Part shown: positions 27,130 through 35,480 of the stretch, in pieces
How positions within the stretch are numbered: the first letter of the stretch is position 1
How the letters are laid out: every line of letters starts with the position of its first letter
From: Antrihabitans stalactiti
Lineage (GTDB): Bacteria; Actinomycetota; Actinomycetes; Mycobacteriales; Mycobacteriaceae
Reading direction: 5' to 3'
Length of the DNA stretch: 64,000 bases
Assembly (NCBI RefSeq): GCF_012932915.1
Contig: NZ_VCQU01000003.1
Coordinates: 603,775 to 667,774 of the forward strand
Position numbers and translations under genes: made by a program
Notes under the pieces: generated by a model
The model's database searches: none
Seen by the model: the letters and a program-made list of their open reading frames with translations, nothing else
What the model was told of the DNA's origin: nothing

Positions 27130-28344
27130 ATGCCTGCCCACGAACATGTCTTGATCGTCGGAGCCTCGCAGGCCGGAGTGCAGCTTGCTGTCTCTTTGCG
27201 CGCGTTGGGATATGACGGTTCCATCACGTTGCTCGGGGAGGAGAACCATCGCCCCTATCAGCGCCCCGCGCTTTCCAAGGAGTACTTGCAGGATCTCATC
27301 ACCAAAGAGAAGCTGATCTTCCGTTCCGAGGAATACTGGGACGAACACCGAATCACCGTTGTGAAGAACGAGCGTATCGTTCGAATCGACAAGGATGCCG
27401 ACGGTTCCGGTGTCGCCCACGCTCGTTCCGGAGCGCAATTCCCGTTCGATCGTCTGGTCCTCGCGGTCGGTGCACGTCCGCGCCGGTTGCAGATCGTAGG
27501 CGCCGACCTTCCCGGCGTGCTGTACCTGCGCAACGCCGACGACGCACTCGAGCTCAAGGCGCGAGTGCCTGCCGTCGAAGACGTCGCCATCATCGGCGGC
27601 GGATTCATCGGTATCGAAGCCGCCGCGAGCCTGCACAAGATGGGGCGCAGGGTCACTGTCATCGAAGCAGGCCCGCGGCTGGTGGGACGTGCGGTCGGTC
27701 CGGAAACCGCAGCGCAGCTTGCCGAGTATCACCGACGCACCGGCATCGAGATCCTCACCGATGCAACGGTATCGAGGATCATTGCCAAGGGAGACTCGGT
27801 CGGTGGCGTCGAACTCGACGACGGTCGCGTCATCCCCGCCGACATTGTCCTCGTCGGTGTCGGGGTCATACCAAACACGGAACTTGCCGAATCGATAGGA
27901 CTTTACTGCGACAACGGAATTCGTGTCGATCAGTATTCGGTTGCCTCTGACGGCCATACGGTCGCGGTGGGCGACGTTGCCAATCAACCGAATCCGGTGG
28001 CAGGCGCTGAAGGCAGGGTTCGGTTCGAAAGCGTGAACAACGCTGTCGAGCAGGCAAAGGTTGCGGCGTATGCGATCACGGGTCGCAACGAGGAATACGT
28101 CGGCGTTCCGTGGTTCTGGTCGAACCAGGGCGATCTCAAGCTGCAGATCGCAGGACTGTCCGCCGGCCACGATCGCACGGAAGTCCGTCGCGACGACGCT
28201 AAAGGCAAGTTCTCGGTGCGGTATTACCGCGACGACAACATCATTGCCGCCGACTGCATCAACGCCCCGCTCGACTTCATCACGGTCAAGAAGGAACTCG
28301 CCAAACGAGCCTTGAAACCTGAGCTCGAAAGGTCGACATCATGA
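27130..28344 (+). CDS. creE: FAD-dependent ferredoxin reductase (CreE-like)
   Basis: A 404-residue NAD(P)H:ferredoxin reductase of the putidaredoxin-reductase type. An N-terminal FAD fold (HVLIVGASQAGVQLAVSLRALGY) is followed by RPYQRPALSKEYL. A second nucleotide fold (DVAIIGGGFIGIEAAASLHKMG) for NADH and the late FAD block VAVGDVANQPNP complete it. It supplies electrons to the ferredoxin encoded immediately upstream and so to the P450. Its stop overlaps the next ATG (ATGA). Confidence 0.88.
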   Translation: MPAHEHVLIVGASQAGVQLAVSLRALGYDGSITLLGEENHRPYQRPALSKEYLQDLITKEKLIFRSEEYWDEHRITVVKNERIVRIDKDADGSGVAHARSGAQFPFDRLVLAVGARPRRLQIVGADLPGVLYLRNADDALELKARVPAVEDVAIIGGGFIGIEAAASLHKMGRRVTVIEAGPRLVGRAVGPETAAQLAEYHRRTGIEILTDATVSRIIAKGDSVGGVELDDGRVIPADIVLVGVGVIPNTELAESIGLYCDNGIRVDQYSVASDGHTVAVGDVANQPNPVAGAEGRVRFESVNNAVEQAKVAAYAITGRNEEYVGVPWFWSNQGDLKLQIAGLSAGHDRTEVRRDDAKGKFSVRYYRDDNIIAADCINAPLDFITVKKELAKRALKPELERSTS

Positions 28345-29012
28345 TTCACGAATTGCCACCAACTCCGGTGCCGATCACGAACGGCGCGGTCGACACATCA
28401 CCGATCGGCTTGACTCCAGCCAGCGGCGTTGACCTCGACCCGATCTGGAAGGCGGTTGTCACCGAGACCCGGACCCGCGGCAACGACATCCACCTGCCAA
28501 TCTCGCTTGCGTACGCGGAGCGGTTGTGCGCCGCCTATCCCGACGCCGACGACGCAATCGTTCGTGTCGCGATCCTGCTGCACGACGTCGGTTGGGCCCG
28601 CGTGGATGAAAGTCGCATCATCTCAGAGGGTTTCAGTGGTGACTGGAAGAAGGCGCAGATTCGCTTCGAACACGAGAAGCAGGGCTGCATCATCGCCCGC
28701 GAAGTGCTTCCGCCGCTGGGCTATTCACCCGAGTTCGTGGAGGCGGTGTGTGCAATAATCGATGGCCACGACACCCGTCACGAGGCGCACTCCCTGGAAG
28801 ACGCGTTGATGCGCGACGCGGATCGCCTGTGGCGGTTCACAACAGCGGGTATCGCGTTGGCGTCGGGTTGGTTCGGCATGGATCCAGCGACCTATACCGA
28901 CCGGCTCTACGAGCAGATCATTCCTGAATTGCTTACCGAAGCGGGGATCGCGATGGGGCGTACCGAATTGGACCGTTCGACCGCACTCCTCAAGACGGCG
29001 GTGCTGCGATGA
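28341..29012 (+). CDS. creD: HD-domain phosphohydrolase (CreD-like)
   Basis: A 223-residue HD-superfamily protein with AILLHDVGWARVD, IIDGHDTRHEAH and DADRLWRFTT blocks, also found in the 20287-20979 protein. In the C. glutamicum pathway CreD removes phosphate from the oxidised aryl phosphate. ATGA overlaps at both ends tie it into the P450 operon. Of the two HD proteins, this is the better CreD candidate because it lies inside the operon between reductase and aldehyde dehydrogenase. Confidence 0.8.
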   Translation: MIHELPPTPVPITNGAVDTSPIGLTPASGVDLDPIWKAVVTETRTRGNDIHLPISLAYAERLCAAYPDADDAIVRVAILLHDVGWARVDESRIISEGFSGDWKKAQIRFEHEKQGCIIAREVLPPLGYSPEFVEAVCAIIDGHDTRHEAHSLEDALMRDADRLWRFTTAGIALASGWFGMDPATYTDRLYEQIIPELLTEAGIAMGRTELDRSTALLKTAVLR

Positions 29013-30475
29013 GGCCGACGCTCCCGTGGACGCACGTCGACGATCACTACATCGACGGTGCGTGGACGGTGTCGGCCGCGACCGCACGCACCGACGTGGT
29101 CGACCCTGCTACCGAAGAGGTGTGGGGCTCGGTCCCCGATGCGAGTGATGCCGACCTGGACTCAGCAATGCACGCGGCCGACCGCGCGTTCCGAGAAGGT
29201 AAATGGCCGCGCCTCACACCGTCGCAACGCGCCGAGCACCTGTCGCGTATGGCCGACGAGCTGGAGCGGCGCAGCGACCTGCTGGCCGCGACGATCAGCA
29301 GGGAGAATGGTTCCCCGCTGGCCGAGACGCGTGGCGCCGCAGCCAACGCGGCGTCGATCCTGCGGTATTTCGCCGGTCTCGCACCGTATCTCGAAAACGA
29401 CGACGTCCGGCCGTTTCCGTACACACCTGGTGCTGAGTCGGTTGTGCGTCGCGACCCGATCGGGGTCTGCGCCTTGATCGCGCCGTGGAACTTCCCGATC
29501 AACCTCGTGGTCATCAAGCTCGCCCCGGCCTTGCTGGCAGGGTGCACCGTAGTCGTCAAACCGGCGTCGGGCACGCCGCTGTCGATCAGGTTCGTGATCG
29601 AAGCCGCTGCGGCAGCCGGTATTCCGCCCGGGGTCGTCAACCTCCTGACGGGAACCAACCGGATCGGTGATGCGCTGGTGCGTCATCCGCTCACAGCCAA
29701 AGTCGCGTTTACGGGGTCGACGCCGGTCGGGCGCAAGATCGCTGCAGCCTGCGGCGAACTGCTCCGCCCGGTCACACTGGAACTCGGTGGGAAGTCCTCG
29801 GCGATCGTGCTGCCCGACGCCGACCTGGAGGCCATGTCCGCGAACCTGATTCGCTCGTGCATGCGCAACACCGGGCAGACCTGCTACATCTCGACCCGTA
29901 TTCTCGCTCCCGCGGAGCGCTACGACGAGGTTGTCGACATGGTGACGCGCACGATTGCGGACGCCAAGCAGGGCGACCCGTTCGACACCGATTCGGTGTT
30001 CGGTCCGGTCGCCAACCGCTCCCAGTACGACATCGTGCTGTCGTTCTTGGAGTCGGCGCGAGCGGAAGGTGCACGCGTCACCACAGGAGGTTGTGCACGA
30101 CCAGGCAAAGGCTTCTTCATCGAACCGACCGTCCTTGCCGACGTGACCCCGCAGATGCGTGTATCGCGCGAGGAGATCTTCGGACCGGTCATCACGATCC
30201 TGCGGTACGACTCGGTCGACGAGGCGATCGCACTCGCGAACAACACCGGATTCGGTCTCGGTGGGCTGGTCTTCTCGGTCGATCAGGCAGCTGCATTGGC
30301 TGTCGCCGAGCGGATGGACACCGGCTCGGTCGGCATCAACTTCTTTGCGTCCAACCATAATTCGCCGTTCGGTGGCCGGCACGATTCGGGCCTGGGAGTG
30401 GAGTACGGCATCGAAGGCCTGTCCGCCTACATCACCTACAAGTCGATTCATCGCAAGGGCGATTCCACTGAGTGA
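29009..30475 (+). CDS. Aldehyde dehydrogenase, probable 4-hydroxybenzaldehyde dehydrogenase
   Basis: A 488-residue NAD(P)-dependent aldehyde dehydrogenase. It has APWNFPINLVVIKLAPALLAGCTVVVKPA, the catalytic Glu in TLELGGKSSAIV (about 262) and the nucleophile Cys in NTGQTCYIS (about 291). It is the last gene of the P450 operon and overlaps the HD gene. The expected reaction is 4-hydroxybenzaldehyde to 4-hydroxybenzoate, the substrate of PobA encoded 5 kb downstream. An IclR-type palindrome lies across its stop codon. Confidence 0.82.
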   Translation: MRPTLPWTHVDDHYIDGAWTVSAATARTDVVDPATEEVWGSVPDASDADLDSAMHAADRAFREGKWPRLTPSQRAEHLSRMADELERRSDLLAATISRENGSPLAETRGAAANAASILRYFAGLAPYLENDDVRPFPYTPGAESVVRRDPIGVCALIAPWNFPINLVVIKLAPALLAGCTVVVKPASGTPLSIRFVIEAAAAAGIPPGVVNLLTGTNRIGDALVRHPLTAKVAFTGSTPVGRKIAAACGELLRPVTLELGGKSSAIVLPDADLEAMSANLIRSCMRNTGQTCYISTRILAPAERYDEVVDMVTRTIADAKQGDPFDTDSVFGPVANRSQYDIVLSFLESARAEGARVTTGGCARPGKGFFIEPTVLADVTPQMRVSREEIFGPVITILRYDSVDEAIALANNTGFGLGGLVFSVDQAAALAVAERMDTGSVGINFFASNHNSPFGGRHDSGLGVEYGIEGLSAYITYKSIHRKGDSTE

Positions 30476-30477
30476 AA
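30463..30477. promoter_or_regulatory. IclR-type operator before the MFS transporter
   Basis: TTCCACTGAGTGAAA is a near-perfect palindrome and is the exact reverse complement of the site before pcaH (32503-32517). It ends 45 bases before the transporter ATG. It overlaps the stop codon of the aldehyde dehydrogenase. Confidence 0.6.
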
Positions 30478-30522
30478 TCCGGCGCTGGTCGTACCGGTGT
30501 GGCGGCTGTCACCGTCTAGTGC

Positions 30523-31743
30523 ATGTCATCACTGCAACTGCCTGAGACCGCGAGGGCGACGACCGGTCGTACAGGGTCGGACCTGTGGCCGACCCTCCTG
30601 TGCTGGATCGCCGTGGCCCTCGACGGGTTCGACCTTGTCGTCCTCGGCGCGGTCATCCCGACGATCTCGAAATCCGGAGCACTCGGCTTCACCAACTCGT
30701 CGTTGACGGTTGCCTCGACGGTCGGGCTGATCGGCGTCGGCATCGGAGCGGTGACCATCGGACCACTCGCCGACCGGTTCGGTCGCCGCAAGAGCCTGAT
30801 CAGCAGCATTGCGGTCTTCTCGGTGCTGACCATTGCGGTGGCGTTCGCGCCGAACGTGTCGACATTCATCGCCTTGCGCTTCCTCGCCGGTCTCGGGCTC
30901 GGTGCCTGTCTACCTACCGCACTGGCGTTCATGACGGAGTTCGCGCGGCCCGGGCGAGGCGGGTCTGCGGTGACCCGAATGATGACCGGGTACCACGTCG
31001 GCGCCGTCTTGACCGCGCTGCTCGCGTTGTGGCTGGTCGACGCCTATGGCTGGGAGTCGATGTTCATCGTCGGCGGTGTTGCTGGACTCCTCACGCTGCC
31101 GATCATGTGGGCGAAACTCCCCGAGTCCGAGACGTACCTTCGCGCGGACACAAGGAAGTCCACACCGGTCGACGTTGTGCGGGGCAAGTACCTGCGCATC
31201 AGCATCGGGCTGTGGCTGGCATCGTTCATGGGCCTGCTGCTCGTCTACGGGCTGAACACCTGGCTGCCGAAGATCATGGGTGAAGCCGGCTATTCGATCC
31301 GCGCGGGAACCGGACTTCTTCTCGTCCTGAATGTGGGCGCGGTGATCGGTCTACTGATTGCCGGGGCGATTTCGGACTCGCGCGGCAACAAGCCGACCGT
31401 GCTCGCGTGGTTCGGACTCGCCGCGGTCTTCCTGGCTCTGTTGTCGATCAAGATGAACAGTTCGCTGGTGGTCTACGCCGCCGTCCTGCTGACCGGAATC
31501 TTCGTCTTCAGCGCCCAGGTCCTCGTGTATGCCTTTGTCGGACAGCTCTATCCAGCACAGATCAGAGGGACGGCGTTGGGTATGGCGGCCGGAGTCGGGC
31601 GCGTCGGAGCGATCGTCGGCCCATCGATCGGCGGTGCAATGGTGACCGCGGGGATTGCCTATCCGTGGGGCTTCTACGGCTTTGCGATTGCCGCGCTGCT
31701 CGCAGTGGTTGCTCTCGCGACGGTGCCTGCCCGCGTCACGTAG
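30523..31743 (+). CDS. MFS aromatic acid:H+ symporter (PcaK-like)
   Basis: A 406-residue, 12-TM major facilitator of the aromatic acid:H+ symporter (AAHS) group. The N-terminal WIAVALDGFDLVVLGAVIP with D/G/D residues in TM1 and the loop GPLADRFGRRKSL are typical of PcaK/BenK. It would import 4-hydroxybenzoate or protocatechuate. It is placed between the cresol-type operon and the pca genes, under its own operator, and overlaps the convergent IclR gene by 8 bases. Substrate inferred from context. Confidence 0.83.
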   Translation: MSSLQLPETARATTGRTGSDLWPTLLCWIAVALDGFDLVVLGAVIPTISKSGALGFTNSSLTVASTVGLIGVGIGAVTIGPLADRFGRRKSLISSIAVFSVLTIAVAFAPNVSTFIALRFLAGLGLGACLPTALAFMTEFARPGRGGSAVTRMMTGYHVGAVLTALLALWLVDAYGWESMFIVGGVAGLLTLPIMWAKLPESETYLRADTRKSTPVDVVRGKYLRISIGLWLASFMGLLLVYGLNTWLPKIMGEAGYSIRAGTGLLLVLNVGAVIGLLIAGAISDSRGNKPTVLAWFGLAAVFLALLSIKMNSSLVVYAAVLLTGIFVFSAQVLVYAFVGQLYPAQIRGTALGMAAGVGRVGAIVGPSIGGAMVTAGIAYPWGFYGFAIAALLAVVALATVPARVT

Positions 31744-32488
31744 CTGTCATGCTACGGGAAATGCCCTGTGCCGCAACGTGAAGCGCGGCTGTGAGGCGCG
31801 GACGGTCGCGCTTGAGGCTTGGCACGACGATACCGAGCGCCGCGATGACCGTGGTGCCCACGGTGATCGGGACCGCTACCGAGCACGCACCGAGGGTCAT
31901 TTCTTCGATCGTGGTGGCGTAGCCGTCACGGCGGACTCGGCTGAGTTGTTCGTTCAGCCGCAGCGGCTGAGTGATCGTGAATGGTGTGACCCGGGTCAGC
32001 GTCGTCATTGCGCGCTCGTACACATCGGCGGGAGCGTGCGCGAGCAGTACCTTGCCGACACCGGTGCAATGCATCGGCAGCGTGGAGCCCACTTTGCTGA
32101 CGACTGGCACCGATGCATGCCCGGACAACCGGTCTATGTAGAGGACGCGATCTCCTTCGCGGACCGCGAGATGCACGGTCGCGCGGGTGGCCGCATAGAT
32201 GTCGTGCAGAAACGGGGATGCGACCTCGCGCAGGTCGGTCTGGACCGGGGCGAGTAAGCCGAGGTTCCAAATCATGCGGCCGATCATGTACTCGCCGTTG
32301 CTGTTCCGAACGAGCGCGCCGCCGTCGACCAACTCCTTGATTTGGCGGTAGGCAGTCGCGGGCGGGAGATCGGCACGCTCGGCAAGTTCGGTGAGAGTCA
32401 GGCTGCGATGGCGTTCGTCGAATGCATTCAACAACGCGAGTGCGCGGGATATCACGCTGGCCCCTGGCTGCCCGGTATTGCCTGCCAT
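31736..32488 (-). CDS. pcaR: IclR-family regulator (PcaR-like)
   Basis: A 250-residue IclR regulator: VISRALALLNAFDERHRSLTLTELAERADLPPATAYRQIKELVDGGALV (winged helix), then LPMHCTGVGKVLLAH and GACSVAVPI in the effector domain. It is divergent from pcaH with a palindrome between. IclR proteins called PcaR/PobR control pca genes in other actinobacteria and pseudomonads. The name follows position and family and is tentative. Confidence 0.8.
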   Translation of the reverse strand: MAGNTGQPGASVISRALALLNAFDERHRSLTLTELAERADLPPATAYRQIKELVDGGALVRNSNGEYMIGRMIWNLGLLAPVQTDLREVASPFLHDIYAATRATVHLAVREGDRVLYIDRLSGHASVPVVSKVGSTLPMHCTGVGKVLLAHAPADVYERAMTTLTRVTPFTITQPLRLNEQLSRVRRDGYATTIEEMTLGACSVAVPITVGTTVIAALGIVVPSLKRDRPRLTAALHVAAQGISRSMTAT

Positions 32489-32502
32489 CGACTCCTCCTG
32501 AT

Positions 32503-32517
32503 TTTCACTCAGTGGAA
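32503..32517. promoter_or_regulatory. IclR-type operator between pcaR and pcaH
   Basis: TTTCACTCAGTGGAA, the reverse complement of the 30463-30477 site. It ends 45 bases before pcaH and begins 14 bases from the regulator's start, so one site can serve both directions. A TANNNT-like -10 (32550-32555) lies 7 bases before the pcaH ATG, suggesting a leaderless message. Confidence 0.6.
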
Positions 32518-32562
32518 TTCTACGCTCGACGTGACACCAGCCACATCGATACCGTCATCGAC

Positions 32563-33348
32563 ATGAGTGCTCCTCCTATCAGCCGCATCCCGGCACTGTC
32601 GACTCAGGCAGACATCTCCGACGAGATTGCGCGACTGCACAACTCGGCTTCCCACAGTGGAGACGCTGGCGGTCGGCAGCCGAAACTCGACTTCGCGCCG
32701 TATCGCAGTTCGCTACTGAGGCACCCGACCAAGGATCTGCATCATGCCGATCCAGAGGGCGCGGAGCTGGTTGCCCCGGTCTTCGGGGCCACAGATATCA
32801 ATCCGCTGGAAGCCGATCTCACGATCCAGGACGGCGGCGAACCGATCGGCGAGCGAATCCGCGTGCAAGGCCGCGTCATCGACGGCGACGGTCGGCCGGT
32901 CCGGAATCAGCTGGTCGAGATCTGGCAAGCCAATGCAGCGGGGCGCTACATCCACAAGCGCGACCAGCATCATGCGCCGATCGATCCGCACTTCACTGGA
33001 GTCGGCCGATGCCTGACCGACAACGACGGCAATTACGGCTTCACGACCATCAAGCCTGGTCCGTATCCGTGGCGGAACCATCTGAATGCGTGGCGTCCGG
33101 CGCACATCCACTTCTCTTTGTTCGGAACGGATTTCACGCAGCGGATGATCACCCAGATGTACTTTCCGGGTGACCCGCTGTTCGATCTCGACCCGATCTA
33201 TCAGGCGATTACCGACCCCCGCGCCCGCGAATTGCTCGTTGCTCGCTACGACCACGACCTGTCCGAGCACGAGTGGTTGCTCGGTTATCGATGGGACATC
33301 GTCTTGACGGGTAGCCACGTGACTCCGATGGAAAGCGAAGAACTGTGA
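32563..33348 (+). CDS. pcaH: Protocatechuate 3,4-dioxygenase, beta subunit
   Basis: A 261-residue intradiol dioxygenase beta chain. The Fe(III) ligands are visible: Tyr in NAAGRYIHKRD, Tyr and two His in PGPYPWRNHLNAWRPAHIHFS. With PcaG it opens protocatechuate between the hydroxyls to 3-carboxy-cis,cis-muconate. The RVQGRVIDGDGRPVRNQLVEIWQA stretch is the standard fold core. ATG 32563 is used; no clear ribosome site precedes it. Overlaps pcaG (GTGA). Confidence 0.95.
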   Translation: MSAPPISRIPALSTQADISDEIARLHNSASHSGDAGGRQPKLDFAPYRSSLLRHPTKDLHHADPEGAELVAPVFGATDINPLEADLTIQDGGEPIGERIRVQGRVIDGDGRPVRNQLVEIWQANAAGRYIHKRDQHHAPIDPHFTGVGRCLTDNDGNYGFTTIKPGPYPWRNHLNAWRPAHIHFSLFGTDFTQRMITQMYFPGDPLFDLDPIYQAITDPRARELLVARYDHDLSEHEWLLGYRWDIVLTGSHVTPMESEEL

Positions 33349-33902
33349 ACGCAACACCAGGCCAGACCGTCGGCCCGTTCTTCGGCTACGCGCTCCCGTT
33401 CGATCGCGACCACGAACTCGTTCCGCCCGCTCATCCGGGCGCGATCAGGTTGCACGGCACTGTGTTCGACGGTGACGGAGTGCCAGTTCCCGACGCGCTG
33501 ATCGAGATCCGCCAGGCGAACGCGCACGGTCGTGTACCTGCCGTCGCCGGGTCGCTGCGCCGTGACGGAATGGTGTTAACCGGCTGGGGTCGCGCTGCAG
33601 TCGATCCAGCCGGCGCCTATTCGTTCACCACCGTCGAGCCGGGGCCGACGAGCCCTGGCGCCGCGCCGTTCTTCGCCGTCGTCGTCTTCGCGCGTGGTCT
33701 GCTCGACCGGCTGTTCACCCGCGTGTACGTGCCCGGGCATGACGACGCCCTTGCCGCCGATCCGCTGCTCAACGGACTCGATCCCGACCGGCGCGCCGGA
33801 CTGATCGCCACCCGCACCGACGACGGAAACCTGCGCTTCGACATTCACCTGCAAGGTCCGCTCGAAACTGTGTTTCTCACCTACCCCGGCCACGAGGTCT
33901 GA
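33345..33902 (+). CDS. pcaG: Protocatechuate 3,4-dioxygenase, alpha subunit
   Basis: A 185-residue alpha chain: TPGQTVGPFFGYAL at the N-terminus, LIEIRQANAHGR, FTTVEPGPT and FARGLLDRLFTRVYVP, all typical of PcaG. It lacks the iron-ligand set of the beta chain, as normal. GTG 33345 overlaps the pcaH stop; pcaB follows after one base. Confidence 0.93.
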   Translation: MNATPGQTVGPFFGYALPFDRDHELVPPAHPGAIRLHGTVFDGDGVPVPDALIEIRQANAHGRVPAVAGSLRRDGMVLTGWGRAAVDPAGAYSFTTVEPGPTSPGAAPFFAVVVFARGLLDRLFTRVYVPGHDDALAADPLLNGLDPDRRAGLIATRTDDGNLRFDIHLQGPLETVFLTYPGHEV

Positions 33903-33903
33903 C

Positions 33904-35100
33904 ATGGATCTACTGCGCCCGGGTAGCCATCGCGCCGAGGGGTTGATCGACGATCACGCCTTGGTCGCCGCAATGCTGCAGGTGGAGGTGGCGTGGTTCG
34001 ACGCGCTCGTGAGTGTCGGGGTCGCGAGTCGGGAGCAGGCCGAGATCGTTGCCGACGCAGCGAAACAATGGCAGCCCGATGTCGCTCAGCTCGTCGTCGA
34101 CGCCGAAGCCACTGGAAATCCGGTCGTCGCATTGGTGAAGGGTCTGCGTGCCGCGGTCACCGACTCGTCGGCCGCCGCGCTGGTGCATCGAGGCCTGACC
34201 AGTCAGGACGTGCTGGACACCGCACTCGTATTGCTTTCGCGTGCGGCGTTCGTCCGGATCGAGGACGATCTGCGGGGCACAGCAACGGACCTAGCGAATC
34301 TCGTTCGTGCCCATCGAAATACGGTGATGGCTGGCCGGACGCTCACGCAGTACGCCGTGCCGATCACGTTCGGGCTCAAAGCCGCACAATGGCTTTCGGG
34401 CTTACTCGATGCGCTCGAACTTGTGCGGCTCAGTGCCGCCCGGCTACCCGTCCAATGTGGCGGTGCAGCCGGGACCCTCGCTCTGGCGGGGGAGTTGACC
34501 GATGAACCCCTAGCGCTGGTGCGTGCTTTTGCCGACACGCTCGACCTCCGCGACCCTGGAACGCCATGGCATACCACCCGAACACCGATCACCGGGATTG
34601 GGCATGCGTTGGTCAGCACATGCGACGCGCTCGGTGTGATCGCCAGCGACACCGTCCAGCTCGGTCGTCCGGAGGTCGGCGAGCTCAGCGAAGGTGTCGT
34701 CGATGGGCGTGGGGGATCGTCCACGATGCCGCAGAAACGCAATCCCGTCCTCGGCGTCCTCGTCCGTAATGCGGCACTGCAAGCCCCACAGTTGGGCGCA
34801 CAACTACACCTCGCTGCAGCGCAAGCCGTCGACGAACGGCCCGACGGCGCATGGCATTCGGAGTGGAACGCGCTGCGCACACTCATCGAACTCACGGTGA
34901 TTGCAGCCAGTCAAGCGCGAGAGCTGGTCTCTGGATTGGACATTCACACCGACGTGATGACGCAGCGCGCGACTGCCGTGGCCGACTCACTCCTTGCCGA
35001 GCGCGGTACCGGTGACGACAACCCCGCCACGTATCTCGGCTCGAGTGCCGAGTTCGCCGACCGCATACTCGACCGCTTCGAACGAGGGGCTACGACATGA
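33904..35100 (+). CDS. pcaB: 3-carboxy-cis,cis-muconate cycloisomerase
   Basis: A 398-residue member of the fumarase/aspartase superfamily with the signature GGSSTMPQKRNPV near residue 275 and SSAAALVHRGLTSQDVLDTA. It lactonises 3-carboxymuconate to 4-carboxymuconolactone. Gene order pcaHGBC with overlaps shows one transcript. Confidence 0.92.
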   Translation: MDLLRPGSHRAEGLIDDHALVAAMLQVEVAWFDALVSVGVASREQAEIVADAAKQWQPDVAQLVVDAEATGNPVVALVKGLRAAVTDSSAAALVHRGLTSQDVLDTALVLLSRAAFVRIEDDLRGTATDLANLVRAHRNTVMAGRTLTQYAVPITFGLKAAQWLSGLLDALELVRLSAARLPVQCGGAAGTLALAGELTDEPLALVRAFADTLDLRDPGTPWHTTRTPITGIGHALVSTCDALGVIASDTVQLGRPEVGELSEGVVDGRGGSSTMPQKRNPVLGVLVRNAALQAPQLGAQLHLAAAQAVDERPDGAWHSEWNALRTLIELTVIAASQARELVSGLDIHTDVMTQRATAVADSLLAERGTGDDNPATYLGSSAEFADRILDRFERGATT

Positions 35101-35480
35101 ACGACGAAGAACGGCACGACGCTGGGATGCGGACGCGGCGAGAGGTTCTCGGCGATGCGCACGTGGATCGAGCGGAAGAGCGGAAAACCGCCTTCACCGC
35201 TGACTTTCAGTCGTTCATCACGCGCTGTGCGTGGGGTGAGGTCTGGACCAGGCCAGGCCTCGATCGACGGATGCGCAGTGCTATCACCTTGACCGCACTT
35301 CTTGCACAAGGGCATTGGTCCGAATTCGAACTACACATCGCTGCCGCGGTGCGCAACGGACTCACGCACGACGAGATCGGCGAAATCATCCTGCAATCGG
35401 CAATCTATTGCGGCGTACCAGCGGCGAATCACGGGTTCGCTGTGGCTGCAACCGTTCTCGCGAAGGACACCCAATCATGA
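35097..35480 (+). CDS. pcaC: 4-carboxymuconolactone decarboxylase
   Basis: A 127-residue carboxymuconolactone decarboxylase: RREVLGDAHVDRA, RSAITLTALLAQGHWSEFELHIAAA and EIILQSAIYCGVPAAN. It yields the beta-ketoadipate enol-lactone. Many actinobacteria have it fused to the enol-lactonase as PcaL; here it stands alone and no PcaD domain is present nearby. ATGA overlaps join it to pcaB and pobA. Confidence 0.92.
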   Translation: MNDEERHDAGMRTRREVLGDAHVDRAEERKTAFTADFQSFITRCAWGEVWTRPGLDRRMRSAITLTALLAQGHWSEFELHIAAAVRNGLTHDEIGEIILQSAIYCGVPAANHGFAVAATVLAKDTQS

